Notes: generated by a model not told the origin, from the sequence alone. A DNA stretch of 64,000 bases from Polyangia bacterium (GCA_030424595.1 JAUHWG010000016.1:165923-229922); one strand, 5' to 3'; counted from the first letter of the stretch, positions 34,115 through 46,144 are shown. Translations and numbers: made by a program.

Positions 34115-35233
34115 TCAGGGGACAGCCGCGTAGCGACCGGCGTCGGCAGGGAGCTCGTTGGCGCTCGGCGTCGTCCAGAGATCACCCTCGAGCAAGCCGA
34201 GCTGATCGGCGATCGCGGAGTTCGGCGAGGCGACCATGCGCAGCGCGAGCTGGGCGGTCTCCAGCGCGGAGGGGTGGACCTCTGCGGCGCCGTAGACCGC
34301 CTCGAGCGCGCTCTGGGCCATCCGCAGCCCGGCGCACTCGATGCACTGCTCGAGGAGGGCGCGGACCTGGTCGCGGGGGATCGCGCGGGTCTCGACGGTG
34401 CGCCGCCAGAAGCCCTCGATCGCCGGCTGGACCGCGTCGAGCGAGACCCCGTAGGCCGACCACGACGACCACGAGACCAAGAAGGCCTGGATCACCCCGC
34501 CGATGTCCCAGCGCGCGTCACCGACGTCGGCGAGCTCCCAGTCGACGAAGCGGAGGCTGTGCCGACCCTCACCCTCGCGGACGAGCAGGCAATTGTCCCA
34601 CTTGAGATCGCCGTGGACCAGCGTGTCCCGGCGCCAGCGACCGGCGACCCGGCGGATCGTCGCGAGAAACTCAGGATGTCCGCAGAGCCAGGTGAGCAGC
34701 TCCGAGCCGGCCTCGCCGAACCAGCCGCGGAACCACTCGGGCTCGTCGGCCGCGGTGAAGATCCAGGGCAAGGTGCCGGGGAAGGTCTCGTCGTCGACCT
34801 CACCGCGCAGACGTCGGCCGTGCTCGGACTGGTAGACCGCGAGGCCGTCCGCCAGGAGGATGCCGATCTCCGGGGTGAAGGCGCGATCGCGGAGAAAGTG
34901 CTGATGGAGGGTCTCGCTCTCGCCGGCCAGCTCGACCACGAGAACCCCGTTGGCCTCGTCGTAGTCGACGAAGCGGGGCATGAGCTGGGCCAGCGGCGCG
35001 AGGCGGAGGTCGTCATGGGCCCGCCAGTAGCAGAGCGCTTCGCGGCGGAGGGTCTTGGCCCCGTCCTCCTCCTTGGCCTGCTTGACGAAGTAGCCGGGGT
35101 GGTTGGGCCGGAGGATCTTGAAATTGCGGTTTCGCCGGATCGAAGGGTTCACCACCAGCGCCGCTGCGGACGTCGGCGGGACGACGCCGCGCTCGACGAG
35201 GTAGGCGACGATGTTCGACGGCGAGAGGTCCAA
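34115..35233 (-). CDS. APH-like phosphotransferase (aminoglycoside/choline kinase fold)
   Basis: 372 aa. Kinase-like fold with K51 in YFVKQAK, the catalytic loop LVHGDLKWDNCLL (D209) and the metal-binding FVDWELADVGDARWDIG (D231). The first 45 residues (NRNFKILRPNHPGYF) match stand-alone APH-domain proteins seen in actinobacteria and myxobacteria, some of which act in RiPP (class V lanthipeptide) pathways; no HopA1-like, lyase or precursor gene is adjacent, so that is only a possibility. Start is TTG 35233 with GGAG six nt upstream. Substrate unknown. Confidence 0.8.
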   Translation of the reverse strand: MDLSPSNIVAYLVERGVVPPTSAAALVVNPSIRRNRNFKILRPNHPGYFVKQAKEEDGAKTLRREALCYWRAHDDLRLAPLAQLMPRFVDYDEANGVLVVELAGESETLHQHFLRDRAFTPEIGILLADGLAVYQSEHGRRLRGEVDDETFPGTLPWIFTAADEPEWFRGWFGEAGSELLTWLCGHPEFLATIRRVAGRWRRDTLVHGDLKWDNCLLVREGEGRHSLRFVDWELADVGDARWDIGGVIQAFLVSWSSWSAYGVSLDAVQPAIEGFWRRTVETRAIPRDQVRALLEQCIECAGLRMAQSALEAVYGAAEVHPSALETAQLALRMVASPNSAIADQLGLLEGDLWTTPSANELPADAGRYAAVP

Positions 35234-35342
35234 GGGCTGCTCCGGAGGTGAACGCGTGGAGTACGGGCGCTGCGGGCGAGTCCGCGCATTCCCCTACAAC
35301 ATACATCAAAACGCCTTCGAAGCTAGATCTCCGGCCGGTTCA

Positions 35343-35444
35343 CCGGCCAGGTCGCCGGCCAGGTCGCCAGCCAGGTCGCCGGCCAGGTCGCCGGCCAGGT
35401 CGCCGGCCAGGTCGCCAGGCAGGTCGCCGGCCAGGTCGCTGGCC
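35343..35444. repeat. Tandem array, 12-bp unit CCGGCCAGGTCG, 8 full copies
   Basis: Head-to-tail copies with two variants (CCAGCCAGGTCG, CCAGGCAGGTCG) in the 282-bp gap between tlyA and the phosphotransferase. Frames through it give SPARSPAR-type peptides that are not credible proteins. Confidence 0.92.
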
Positions 35445-35515
35445 GCCGTCGCGAACCAGGACCGCCGTCCAGCGACCTCACGCCGAAGAGCGCCAGGAAC
35501 CGCCGACTTCGCGCC

Positions 35516-36385
35516 TCAGCTCGCGTCCCAGGCGAGCCAGATCAGCAGCTCGTGGTTGCCCTTCTGGCCGGTGATCGGCGAGTTGCAGACCCTCTTCACA
35601 TGGAGGCCCAGCTCACGAGCGGCCCTCTCGACGGTCTCCTGGGCCCAACGGCGGGCCGCCGGGTTGCGGACGATCCCGCCCTTGCCGATCCCCTCGCGGC
35701 CGACCTCAAATTGCGGCTTGATCAGGGCGACGATGTCCGCGCGCGCGGCCAAGTAGGGGGGCAACGATGGGAGCACCTTCGTCAGCGAGATAAAGGAGCA
35801 GTCGATGACGACCAGATCGATCGGCTCGGGGATCGTCTCCCGGGCCATCGTCCGGATGTTCTGCCGCTCGATGTTGATCACCCGCGGATCCTGGGCGAGG
35901 CGCCAGGCGAGCTGGCCGTAGCCGACGTCGACGGCGTAGACCCGGACGACCCCCGCCTGGAGCAGACAGTCGGTGAAGCCCCCGGTCGAGGCGCCGACGT
36001 CCATCGCGATCCGACCCTCGACCTCGAGGCCCGGCTCCCCCTCGAGGCCGACCGCGGAGAAGCTGTCGAGGGCGCCCCGGAGCTTGAGGCCGCCGCGGGA
36101 GGCGAAGCTGTGCTCGTCGCCCTTGACCCGCAGCGCCGCGTCGACTGCGACCGCCGTGCCGGGCTTGCTCTCCGCGTGGTCGCCGACGATCACCCGCCCG
36201 GCGATGATCAGCGCCTGCGCGCGAGTTCGGGACTCGCAGAGGCCGCGGGCGACGAGGAGCTTGTCGAGGCGCTCCTTGCCGGGCCTCTTCGTCGCCCTCT
36301 TCGCCTTCGTCGCCCTCGTCGTGTTCGTCTCCCCACACTCCGCGGTCGGGCGGGACGGGGTCTGCGCGGACTTCGCGACGGCCAT
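35516..36385 (-). CDS. tlyA: TlyA-family rRNA 2'-O-methyltransferase
   Basis: 289 aa. After a 37-residue basic N-terminus, an S4 RNA-binding domain (ERLDKLLVARGLCESRTRAQ, then IIAGRVIVGDH) and an FtsJ-like SAM domain (MDVGASTGGFTDCLLQAG; VVIDCSFISLTKVLP; ALIKPQFEVGR). TlyA methylates 2'-OH of cytidines in 16S and/or 23S rRNA. The hemolysin name used for this family is historical. The ATG is 6 nt after GACACT, itself 17 nt from a near-perfect -35 TTGACG, so the transcript is probably leaderless. Confidence 0.93.
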   Translation of the reverse strand: MAVAKSAQTPSRPTAECGETNTTRATKAKRATKRPGKERLDKLLVARGLCESRTRAQALIIAGRVIVGDHAESKPGTAVAVDAALRVKGDEHSFASRGGLKLRGALDSFSAVGLEGEPGLEVEGRIAMDVGASTGGFTDCLLQAGVVRVYAVDVGYGQLAWRLAQDPRVINIERQNIRTMARETIPEPIDLVVIDCSFISLTKVLPSLPPYLAARADIVALIKPQFEVGREGIGKGGIVRNPAARRWAQETVERAARELGLHVKRVCNSPITGQKGNHELLIWLAWDAS

Positions 36386-36391
36386 CCAAGC

Positions 36392-36420
36392 AGTGTCCTC
36401 GCCCCGCCTCCCCCCGTCAA
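36392..36420 (-). promoter_or_regulatory. tlyA promoter TTGACG-N17-GACACT
   Basis: -35 TTGACG (36415-36420), 17-nt spacer and -10 GACACT (36392-36397; one mismatch to TAnnnT), ending 6 nt before the tlyA ATG. It lies within the 55-bp gap shared with the divergent 70-aa gene. Confidence 0.6.
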
Positions 36421-36428
36421 AGTCGCGG

Positions 36429-36434
36429 TACTCT
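36429..36434 (+). promoter_or_regulatory. -10 hexamer TACTCT
   Basis: TACTCT 6 nt before GTG 36441, on the opposite strand and a few bases from the tlyA -35. Confidence 0.5.
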
Positions 36435-36440
36435 CGCGCG

Positions 36441-36653
36441 GTGCTCGGACCCCTCCTGGCCTACGCCCCGCCCGCTAGCGGCTGGGAGGCGGCGCTCACC
36501 TGGCTGTCGATGCCCCAGGAGCCGCAGCTCCGCCTGCTCCTGGCCGTCTGCGCCGCTGGGGCGGTCGGCGGTCTCGTCGAGCGCTCCCTGGCGAAGGGCC
36601 GGGAGCGCGGTCAGCCGGGGGGAGCGGCGAGCGCCCCTCCACAGCGCCGCTAG
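36441..36653 (+). CDS. Small putative membrane protein, 70 aa
   Basis: Not recognised. From GTG: MLGPLLAYAPPASGWEAAL, then a helical hydrophobic stretch LRLLLAVCAAGAVGGLV (about residues 32-48) that could cross the membrane once, then a basic Gly/Pro tail. The start is set by the TACTCT hexamer. The frame is open further upstream but there it is the complement of tlyA. It ends 111 bp before tRNA-Ala; a short CCTC/GAGG hairpin with a run of six T (about 36680-36696) may end its transcript. Confidence 0.45.
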   Translation: MLGPLLAYAPPASGWEAALTWLSMPQEPQLRLLLAVCAAGAVGGLVERSLAKGRERGQPGGAASAPPQRR

Positions 36654-36717
36654 GCCCCGACGAGAACAGGCGTGAGCCGCCTCGCAGGAGGTTTTTTCGG
36701 GCCCCGACAATTCATGC

Positions 36718-36747
36718 TTGCCGAGCCCCCGATCGATCCGGTAGCTT
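36718..36747 (+). promoter_or_regulatory. tRNA-Ala promoter TTGCCG-N18-TAGCTT
   Basis: -35 TTGCCG at 36718-36723, 18-nt spacer, -10 TAGCTT at 36742-36747, 17 nt before the mature tRNA 5' end. An independent example showing that TAnnnT is the local -10. Confidence 0.65.
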
Positions 36748-36764
36748 GCCGGGCCCAAACCCAT

Positions 36765-36837
36765 GGGGCTGTAGCTCAGCTGGGAGAGCGGTGCGTTCGC
36801 AATGCACAGGTCAGGGGTTCGATCCCCCTCAGCTCCA
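36765..36837 (+). tRNA. tRNA-Ala, anticodon CGC
   Basis: A 73-nt cloverleaf. Acceptor stem GGGGCTG/CAGCTCC includes the G3-U70 wobble pair that identifies alanine tRNAs. The D arm is GCTC...GAGC, the anticodon loop TTCGCAA gives CGC (reads GCG), and the T arm has GGTTCGATCC. Discriminator base A73; the CCA end is not encoded and must be added. Confidence 0.95.
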
Positions 36838-36872
36838 ACAAACAATCGGCGACCCACGCGATCGCCGCTTCA

Positions 36873-36913
36873 GAGCCCGAGAGACCGCAAGGCCCTCTCG
36901 GGCTCTTGTTTTT
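36873..36913 (+). terminator. Rho-independent terminator after tRNA-Ala
   Basis: A perfect 11-bp stem GAGCCCGAGAG / CTCTCGGGCTC with an 11-nt loop, followed by TTGTTTTT, 35 nt after the tRNA. The clearest intrinsic terminator in the window. Confidence 0.85.
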
Positions 36914-37046
36914 GGCGGGGTCGAGCTCCGACGCGGCGGTCGATTCGGGGTCCGAATCAGCCTCGGGGCGGGTCCTCCCGCGGGTGACCTCTGGTACCCT
37001 GAGGCGGCGACGAAAACGCCCCCGTCATCTAGGCGCACCAACAGGC

Positions 37047-37075
37047 TTGCGACAGCCTAGCCCCAAATGTAACGA
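37047..37075 (+). promoter_or_regulatory. PP2C gene promoter TTGCGA-N17-TAACGA
   Basis: -35 TTGCGA (37047-37052), 17-nt spacer, -10 TAACGA (37070-37075), giving a leader of about 45 nt before the ATG at 37127. Confidence 0.5.
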
Positions 37076-37126
37076 TGGCGGGGTTTCGCGACCCCTAGCG
37101 CCCTCCGGCCGCTCGACCTTCGGTTC

Positions 37127-37900
37127 ATGTACAAGCTCTTCAGGCGCTCCCACTACCCGGGGAATTTCGAGGTTCACATGGCCGGCGCCTGTGACACCGG
37201 TATGTCGCGTGAGCACAACGAGGACGCGATCGCCCTCGTGCCCGACGACGGCCGCGGCTACTACCTCGCGATCGTCTGCGACGGGATGGGCGGGCACAAC
37301 GCTGGCGAGATCGCCTCGGCGATCGCCGTCAACACGGTGACCAACTACATCGACGCGAACTTCCGCCTCCTGGGCCCGCGCGAGCTCCTCTATCACGCCT
37401 TTGTTCTCGCCTCGCAGCGGATCACCCAGCACACGCAGGACGATCCCGACACCCACGGCATGGGCTGCACCGCGGTGATGGTGATGGGCGTCCGCGAGAA
37501 GATGTGGGTCGCCCACTCCGGCGACTCGCGGGCCTACCTGGTCGACAAGCGGGCGGCGACGCCGATCACCCTCGACCACACGATGGTCCAGGAGCTGGTG
37601 ACCAAGGGCGTGATCACCAAGGAGCAGGCGGCGGTCCACCCCTACCGCGGACGGATCTCCCGCTGCCTCGGCCACGGCAAGTCGAAGGGGGTCCCCGACA
37701 TCAACGCCGGGCTGATCGCGATCGGCGACAACATCCTCCTGTGCAGCGACGGCCTCAGCGACGTCGTCGATCCGCCGGAGATCCACGAGATCATCGCCCG
37801 TCACAGCGCCGAGAACGCTGTGCGCGAGCTGGTCGCCGCCGCCAACGATCAGGGCGGCCCCGACAACATCTCCGCGGTCCTCCTCCGCCGGACGCTGTAG
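37127..37900 (+). CDS. PP2C-family serine/threonine protein phosphatase
   Basis: 257 aa PPM/PP2C phosphatase (Stp/PrpC type). Metal-binding and catalytic motifs in order: SREHNEDAIAL (HNED), VCDGMGGHNAGEIAS (DGMGG), GCTAVMVMG, VAHSGDSRAYLV (GDSR), LCSDGLSDVV and GGPDNISAVLL. Cytoplasmic, metal-dependent; probably reverses Hanks-kinase phosphorylation, and the nearest kinase is the TPR-containing one at 30835-33900. N-terminal MYKLFRRSHYPGNF extends slightly beyond the domain. It has its own promoter and is not in an operon with that kinase. Confidence 0.95.
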   Translation: MYKLFRRSHYPGNFEVHMAGACDTGMSREHNEDAIALVPDDGRGYYLAIVCDGMGGHNAGEIASAIAVNTVTNYIDANFRLLGPRELLYHAFVLASQRITQHTQDDPDTHGMGCTAVMVMGVREKMWVAHSGDSRAYLVDKRAATPITLDHTMVQELVTKGVITKEQAAVHPYRGRISRCLGHGKSKGVPDINAGLIAIGDNILLCSDGLSDVVDPPEIHEIIARHSAENAVRELVAAANDQGGPDNISAVLLRRTL

Positions 37901-38022
37901 TCAGGCCCGCCTCGCCGGAGCTCGCCGCCCCGCGAGACCGACGGGAGAGCCGGTGGAGCGGGGCCGATCGCGACCTTCCGCGAGATCGCCCTCATTTCCG
38001 GTATATCCACACTATCGGGGAC

Positions 38023-38067
38023 AGCTCGGACAGCTCGGAGAGCTCGGAGAGCTCGGACAGCTCGGGG
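38023..38067 (+). repeat. Tandem 9-bp repeat AGCTCGGA(C/G), 5 copies
   Basis: Five copies between the PP2C gene and the membrane glycosyltransferase-like gene. They could encode SSD/SSE repeats in the frame of the following gene if a start existed upstream, but none was found. Confidence 0.85.
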
Positions 38068-38139
38068 ATCGAGGCGCGCAGCCGGCGACGACGCGCATCG
38101 GCGGCCGCGTCTGCGGGCAGAGGGCGCTTCGCCCCGCAG

Positions 38140-40329
38140 ATGCTGGCGAGCGGCGGCGGACGATCGCCGCAGCGACGCCGCCCGGGGCTGCGAGCCCGCG
38201 CCCGCCGTGCTCCCCTGGCCCTCCTCGCTCTCCTCGTCGTCGGCCTGCTGGGGCTCGCCGCCCCGGCCCAGGCGAGGCCCGCGATCCCCCCTGGGCGTGA
38301 GGCCGAGATCGTCGCCCTCGTCGCCCCCTACAGGTTTGACGAGCCTATCCGCGGGTCCTGGAGCCTGCGCTCGATCAACACCGAGGTGTCGACGATCCAC
38401 ATCTGGCTCGCCGGTCCGGGCGACGTCGCCGCCCACGTCACCCTCGATCACCCGGACTACGCCCCTGCGGTGGCCGAGCGGCTGGGCGCGTTCTCGCTGA
38501 CGATCGTCGACGCGCCCTCCGGCAGCGACGAGGCGATCACGGCCCTCCGCGCGGCGATCGTCGCCGCTGACGACGGGACCTTCTGGCGCGAGTCGAAGGC
38601 CCCAGGCGGCGGCAGCTCGCCGGTGACGTTGGACGTCGACGATGATCGCGATCGTGGGCGCTTCGCCAGCGCCGGCTGGTCGGCGCTGCTCGACGGTCTT
38701 GTGATCCTCGGGGCCCTCGCCCTCGCCCTCGCGGCGCTCCTCGCTCGGGCGCTCCTCGATCTCACCGATCGGCGCGTCCGCGTCCGGCTGGTCATGGCCC
38801 TCGCGGCGATCACGGCCGTCGCCGCCGGCCTTCGGCTCGCCCTCTCGCCGGTCGTCGGCCTCACGGCCTGGCCTTTTCTTCGGATGCCCTTCATCGCCGA
38901 GCGGATCTACGAGGGGCCGGTCTGGGCCATCCTCGCACCGGGCCCGCTCTGGCTCAGCGACGCGATCACAGGCTCGACCTTCGCCCTCGCCCTCGCCGCG
39001 CCGCTGGCGATCTTCCTCCACGCGCGCCACCTCCTCGCCTCGAGCCGGGCGGCCCTGATCGCCGCGGGGCTCCTCGCCCTCCTCCCGCTCCACATCCGCT
39101 TCTCCCACAGCGACGTCGTCTTCATCGCCTCGATCACGATCTCGTCCCTGACCTTCGCCCTCCTCCACAGCGCCGCCCGCGAGAGCGATCGACGAGCGGC
39201 ACTCCTCGCGTTCATCCTCCTGGGCCCGCCGCTCGCCCTGACCTTCCTCATGCGGCCGCTGAACATCCTCTACGCGCCGCTCCTCCTCGGAGCGTTGGCG
39301 GTGCACGAGGGGATCGGTTCGCGGCCGAAGCCGGCGATCAGCCGTCGCCGCCAGCTCGGGATCGGCGCGCTGATCCTCGGGGTCACGGCCCTCGTCGGCG
39401 TGCCCGCGCTCCTCGGCGACTACCCCGATCAGGTCCGCGAAGGGCTGAGCCTGGACACCGTCGTCCACGCCCTTCGGGTGCTCGTCAGCCCCCGCGACAA
39501 CGCCCTCCTAAACCTGCGGATGACACCGCCTGCGCTGCCGCTGCTCGCGATCTTCGGCGCTTGGCAGCTCTGGCGCCGGGGTCGTCGGCGGCTGCTCGCC
39601 TTCCTCGGGCTTTGGCTGCTCGCCTTCCTCGCCGCCCACGCCTACGTGGTCCCCCGCGAGCCGATGATGCAGGCCCGCTATCACCTCCACCTGGTGATCC
39701 CCTTCGTCTACCTGGCGAGCGTCGGCCTCCTCGCCGCCGCTCGAGCGAGCGTCGGCGAGCGCTGGCCCTGGCGCGCAGCCCTCGGCCTCGGGCTCCTCTC
39801 GCTGCTGGGGGCCCCGCTGATCCACAGCGGCTTCATCCGCGACGTCGATCTCAACCAAGTCGACGAGTGGCGCTGGGTCCACGAGCAGCGGCTGACGATC
39901 CCAGCCGGCTGCACGATCGTCGAGTACATCCCCGAGCAGGTGGGCGGCCGCTTCGCCCGGGTCGGGAGCTACACGGAGGCGGGAGCCGCCTACAACCGCT
40001 GGACGAACGTCGGCTACACCGGCGCAGACGAGCTCGGCGAGCCTCCCCTGGCGGACCTCCTCAGCTCGCCGCCGGAGTGCCTCTACGTCTACGAGGGCCT
40101 GCCCTGCGCCGCGTTCAAGCCGATCGGCTCGGCGATGGCGGCGGCCTGCGCCGATCTTCGCGGACGCCTCGACCTCGAGGAGGTCGCACGTCATCATCGG
40201 AGCTCCCGCGCCTATGACGAGAACCTGAGCAGGGGCCTCGTCGCCGGCGAAGAGCTCGTCTTTCGCCTCTTCCGCCACCGCTCAGGGCCTCGCAGCTCGC
40301 CCTCCGCGGACGGTGAGCTGTCCCGCTGA
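38140..40329 (+). CDS. Putative membrane glycosyltransferase (GT39/ArnT-like architecture)
   Basis: 729 aa from ATG 38140. A signal-anchor (about residues 24-44) precedes an exported N-terminal domain of about 130 residues (SINTEVSTIHIWLAGPGDVA). About ten membrane helices follow from residue 190, with an extracytoplasmic loop (WPFLRMPFIAERIYEGPVW) and a C-terminal soluble domain (CTIVEYIPEQVGG). This resembles polyprenyl-phosphate-sugar-dependent GT-C enzymes, but the diagnostic early Asp/Glu motif is not clearly seen, so the activity is unproven. The true start could be earlier: the frame is open, but no ATG/GTG sits near the TATATC/CTATCG patch around 38001-38016. Confidence 0.55.
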   Translation: MLASGGGRSPQRRRPGLRARARRAPLALLALLVVGLLGLAAPAQARPAIPPGREAEIVALVAPYRFDEPIRGSWSLRSINTEVSTIHIWLAGPGDVAAHVTLDHPDYAPAVAERLGAFSLTIVDAPSGSDEAITALRAAIVAADDGTFWRESKAPGGGSSPVTLDVDDDRDRGRFASAGWSALLDGLVILGALALALAALLARALLDLTDRRVRVRLVMALAAITAVAAGLRLALSPVVGLTAWPFLRMPFIAERIYEGPVWAILAPGPLWLSDAITGSTFALALAAPLAIFLHARHLLASSRAALIAAGLLALLPLHIRFSHSDVVFIASITISSLTFALLHSAARESDRRAALLAFILLGPPLALTFLMRPLNILYAPLLLGALAVHEGIGSRPKPAISRRRQLGIGALILGVTALVGVPALLGDYPDQVREGLSLDTVVHALRVLVSPRDNALLNLRMTPPALPLLAIFGAWQLWRRGRRRLLAFLGLWLLAFLAAHAYVVPREPMMQARYHLHLVIPFVYLASVGLLAAARASVGERWPWRAALGLGLLSLLGAPLIHSGFIRDVDLNQVDEWRWVHEQRLTIPAGCTIVEYIPEQVGGRFARVGSYTEAGAAYNRWTNVGYTGADELGEPPLADLLSSPPECLYVYEGLPCAAFKPIGSAMAAACADLRGRLDLEEVARHHRSSRAYDENLSRGLVAGEELVFRLFRHRSGPRSSPSADGELSR

Positions 40330-40574
40330 GGGACACCGAGCAGTCCCGGGGCTCGCGCTTCCGAGGCCGGCGGCTCCGAGGCGACCTCGCCCAGCGCCCT
40401 CGCGTCGCGAGCGTCGGCCTCTCGGCTCCGACGAAATGCCGCTGTGCCGGGCTCTTGCGCGAGCTCTGGCGCGGCCGAGAGCGACAGGCTCGGGACGATC
40501 GTCGACCGTCGTGACCGAGCCTGTCGTGACCGAGCCCGCCAGCGAGCCCGATCCGCCGCGAAGGACACGAAGGA

Positions 40575-41144
40575 CTAGATCGTGACGTTGAGGGTCGCAG
40601 CCGCGTCGTAGCCGCAGATCGAGCCCTTGTAGCTGATGCTCGCCGCACCGCCGCCGGCCGAGAACGATCCGGTCATGTCGATCTCGCAGGAGCCGTCGAC
40701 GCTGCCCGACCAGACCAGATCACCGACGTAGGAGTAGGTGAGGTTCGAGGTCGTGTCGGTCGTGTCGGCCGTCAGCGCGTAGTCGAGGGTGCCGTCGATG
40801 GTCAGGCTGCCGTCCGAGCACTTCTTGAAGTCCGCCTCGTAGTTGAACTCGACGTTGGAGCCGACGTTGGAGGCGTCAAAGTAGTAGTTGCCGTTGTAGT
40901 TGACCGAGCCCGAGCCGGTGCAGTCGTAGTCGTAGTTGACCGAGACGGCATTGCCCGCGCGGAAGACCGGATCCTCGTCTGGGGCCACCGCACCGGCGCT
41001 TTGAGCCGAGCTGGCTCCGGTCCCGAGCACGGCGTTGGTCTGGGCCCAGCCCGTGCGAGCGTCCTCCTCCGAGCCGACGGGGCCGGCGCAGCCGACGAGG
41101 AGGGCAGAGGAGGCGAGAGAGGCGAGTAGTAGACGATTGCGCAT
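40575..41144 (-). CDS. Small lipoprotein, beta-rich, unknown function
   Basis: 189 aa. Signal peptide with lipobox LVGC (Cys near residue 19). The mature part is rich in Tyr, Asn, Ser, Thr and Gly with alternating hydrophobic residues (NYNGNYYFDASNVGSNVEF; LTYSYVGDLVWSGSVDG) and four further cysteines, suggesting a disulfide-bonded beta sandwich on the cell surface. The start at 41144 is set by AAGGAG nine nt upstream. A TATCTT hexamer at 41172-41177 predicts a leader of about 20 nt, so this gene is not leaderless. No family recognised. Confidence 0.75.
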   Translation of the reverse strand: MRNRLLLASLASSALLVGCAGPVGSEEDARTGWAQTNAVLGTGASSAQSAGAVAPDEDPVFRAGNAVSVNYDYDCTGSGSVNYNGNYYFDASNVGSNVEFNYEADFKKCSDGSLTIDGTLDYALTADTTDTTSNLTYSYVGDLVWSGSVDGSCEIDMTGSFSAGGGAASISYKGSICGYDAAATLNVTI

Positions 41145-41171
41145 GGACGGATTCTCCTTTTGAGCGGCGCC

Positions 41172-41177
41172 AAGATA
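41172..41177 (-). promoter_or_regulatory. -10 hexamer TATCTT
   Basis: TATCTT 27 nt before the ATG of the small lipoprotein, with a good Shine-Dalgarno (AAGGAG) between; TCAATC lies 17 nt upstream. Confidence 0.5.
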
Positions 41178-41276
41178 CCACGCATTGGACGCTCGATTGA
41201 GGCTCCGCCCTCGGGCGAGATTGACCCTCTGCCACCCCCCAGGACGCCGTGCCCGGCGGCCCGGGGACCGCCGGAA

Positions 41277-41305
41277 TTGCGCTTGTCTGCGCGCCCTGCT
41301 ACTAG
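41277..41305 (+). promoter_or_regulatory. metH promoter TTGCGC-N17-TACTAG
   Basis: -35 TTGCGC (41277-41282), 17-nt spacer, -10 TACTAG (41300-41305), 12 nt before the ATG. The leader would be only a few nt; there is no room for a cobalamin or SAH riboswitch. Confidence 0.65.
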
Positions 41306-41317
41306 CCTCGGCGTCCC

Positions 41318-44935
<3,618 letters not shown>

Positions 44936-45107
44936 CGGCGAAGGCCGTGGCCGCGCGCTCGCCTGAGCCGGACCTGTCGGCGGGTTGTCGCGGCTTGCCG
45001 GCGCTGGCGTGGCGGCGAAGAGAGCTCGCGGAGCACGACGCGCAGTGCGAGCGCCGGGTCGGCGTCCCGTCGGCGGCTTCTACGACCAGCCGTCCGCGGC
45101 GAAGAGT

Positions 45108-45225
45108 GCTCGTCAGCGACGAAGAGCATCCGCCAGCGGCGACGAGGAGCATCGGGCGGCGGATAGGAGCATCCGCCCGCGGCGAGGACCATCCGCCCGC
45201 GGCGAGGACCAGCCGACCGCACCGA
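45108..45225. repeat. Degenerate tandem repeat, about 21-bp period
   Basis: Imperfect copies of GAGGACCATCCGCCCGCGGC and relatives (GAAGAGCATCCGCCAGCGGC, GAGGAGCATCGGGCGGCGG) fill the right half of the gap between metH and the convergent regulator gene; the left half shows no recognisable element. Confidence 0.65.
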
Positions 45226-45228
45226 GGA

Positions 45229-45897
45229 TCACTCGTCGGCGGAGACGAGGCCGATACGGATGGCGTGGCGGACCATGCCGGCGACGTTGTGGGTCTCGAG
45301 CTTGGTCATGATCCGCGAGCGGTGGCCCTCGACGGTCTTGACGCTGAGGCTGAGGAGCTGGGCGATGTCCGGGCTCGACTTGCCCTCGGCGACGAGGGTG
45401 AGCACCTGGCGTTCGCGGTTGGTCAGGCCGTCGCTCGGCTCGCTCTTCTTCGGCGCGGCGGCGCGGCGGCTCTCCTGGAGGAGGATCTTGGCGATCGCCG
45501 GGCTGAAGAAGGCCTCGCCCTTGGCGAGGGCGACGATCGCCGAGACGAGGTCGCTGAGCCCGGACCCCTTGACCAGGTAGCCGTTGGCGCCGGCCCGGAT
45601 CGCGGGGCGGACGTACTCCTCGGAGGAGTGCATCGAGAGGATCAACACCTGCGTGTCCTTGAAGCGCTCGCGGACGAGGCGGGTGGCGTCGACGCCGTTG
45701 AGCTCCGGCATCCCGAGGTCCATGACGATGACGTCGGGCCTGTGGACGCCGACGGCCTCGACGGCCGCGCGGCCGTTGCCGACCTCTGCGACGACGTCGA
45801 TGTCATCGCGGACGCTGAGGAGCGCGCGGAGGCCCTCACGGACGATGGTGTGATCCTCCGCGAGAATTACCCGGATCGGCGCGTTGCTGGCGGTCAT
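45229..45897 (-). CDS. NarL/FixJ-family response regulator
   Basis: 222 aa. Receiver domain 8-125: ILAEDHTIVREGL (acidic pair), phosphoacceptor Asp near 60 in VIVMDLGMPELNG, signalling Thr/Ser in LILSMHSSEEY and Lys in GYLVKG. LuxR-type HTH about 155-212: GLTNRERQVLTLVAEGKSS then LSVKTVEGHRSRIMTKL. Such regulators pair with HisKA_3 kinases; the only one in the window is at 52149-53564, making it a candidate but unproven partner. The ATG is 9 nt after TACCCT. Monocistronic. Confidence 0.94.
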   Translation of the reverse strand: MTASNAPIRVILAEDHTIVREGLRALLSVRDDIDVVAEVGNGRAAVEAVGVHRPDVIVMDLGMPELNGVDATRLVRERFKDTQVLILSMHSSEEYVRPAIRAGANGYLVKGSGLSDLVSAIVALAKGEAFFSPAIAKILLQESRRAAAPKKSEPSDGLTNRERQVLTLVAEGKSSPDIAQLLSLSVKTVEGHRSRIMTKLETHNVAGMVRHAIRIGLVSADE

Positions 45898-45906
45898 CGA
45901 GTCCGG

Positions 45907-45912
45907 AGGGTA
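45907..45912 (-). promoter_or_regulatory. -10 hexamer TACCCT
   Basis: TGCTACCCT ends 9 nt before the response-regulator ATG. Confidence 0.5.
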
Positions 45913-46132
45913 GCACGGGCGCCAGACCGCCCCGGTCGCCTCGTCGAGGGCGGGGGCGGCCAGGGTGCGGCCTCGTGCGCAGAGCTGGGGGGTGCCCCGG
46001 GGGATCGCGGGCGCGGGCGAGCGCGACCGTCATCGCTCGCTGCGGCGCATCGTCGCGCGCGGCTGCGGGTCCGGCGGCCAGCTCTGTGCATGTCTGGGGT
46101 CGGCGGCCGCGGACATGCCTCCGGACTCCGCG

Positions 46133-46138
46133 TATCGT
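46133..46138 (+). promoter_or_regulatory. -10 hexamer TATCGT
   Basis: TATCGT 6 nt before GTG 46145; it selects this start over one 60 codons upstream. Confidence 0.5.
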
Positions 46139-46144
46139 CGAGCC

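Noticed and set aside
33547..34185. 212-codon minus-strand frame at the 3' end of the kinase gene
   Set aside because: Lies opposite the TPR-coding end of the kinase gene; no domain and shadow-type composition.
35974..36385. tlyA as a hemolysin or virulence gene
   Set aside because: S4 plus FtsJ-like domains identify an rRNA 2'-O-methyltransferase; the hemolysin label is historical. The same caution applies to the hemolysin III gene at 29957.
41145..41317. Cobalamin, SAM or SAH riboswitch in front of metH
   Set aside because: The promoter lies 12 nt before the ATG and no conserved riboswitch core was found in the gap.
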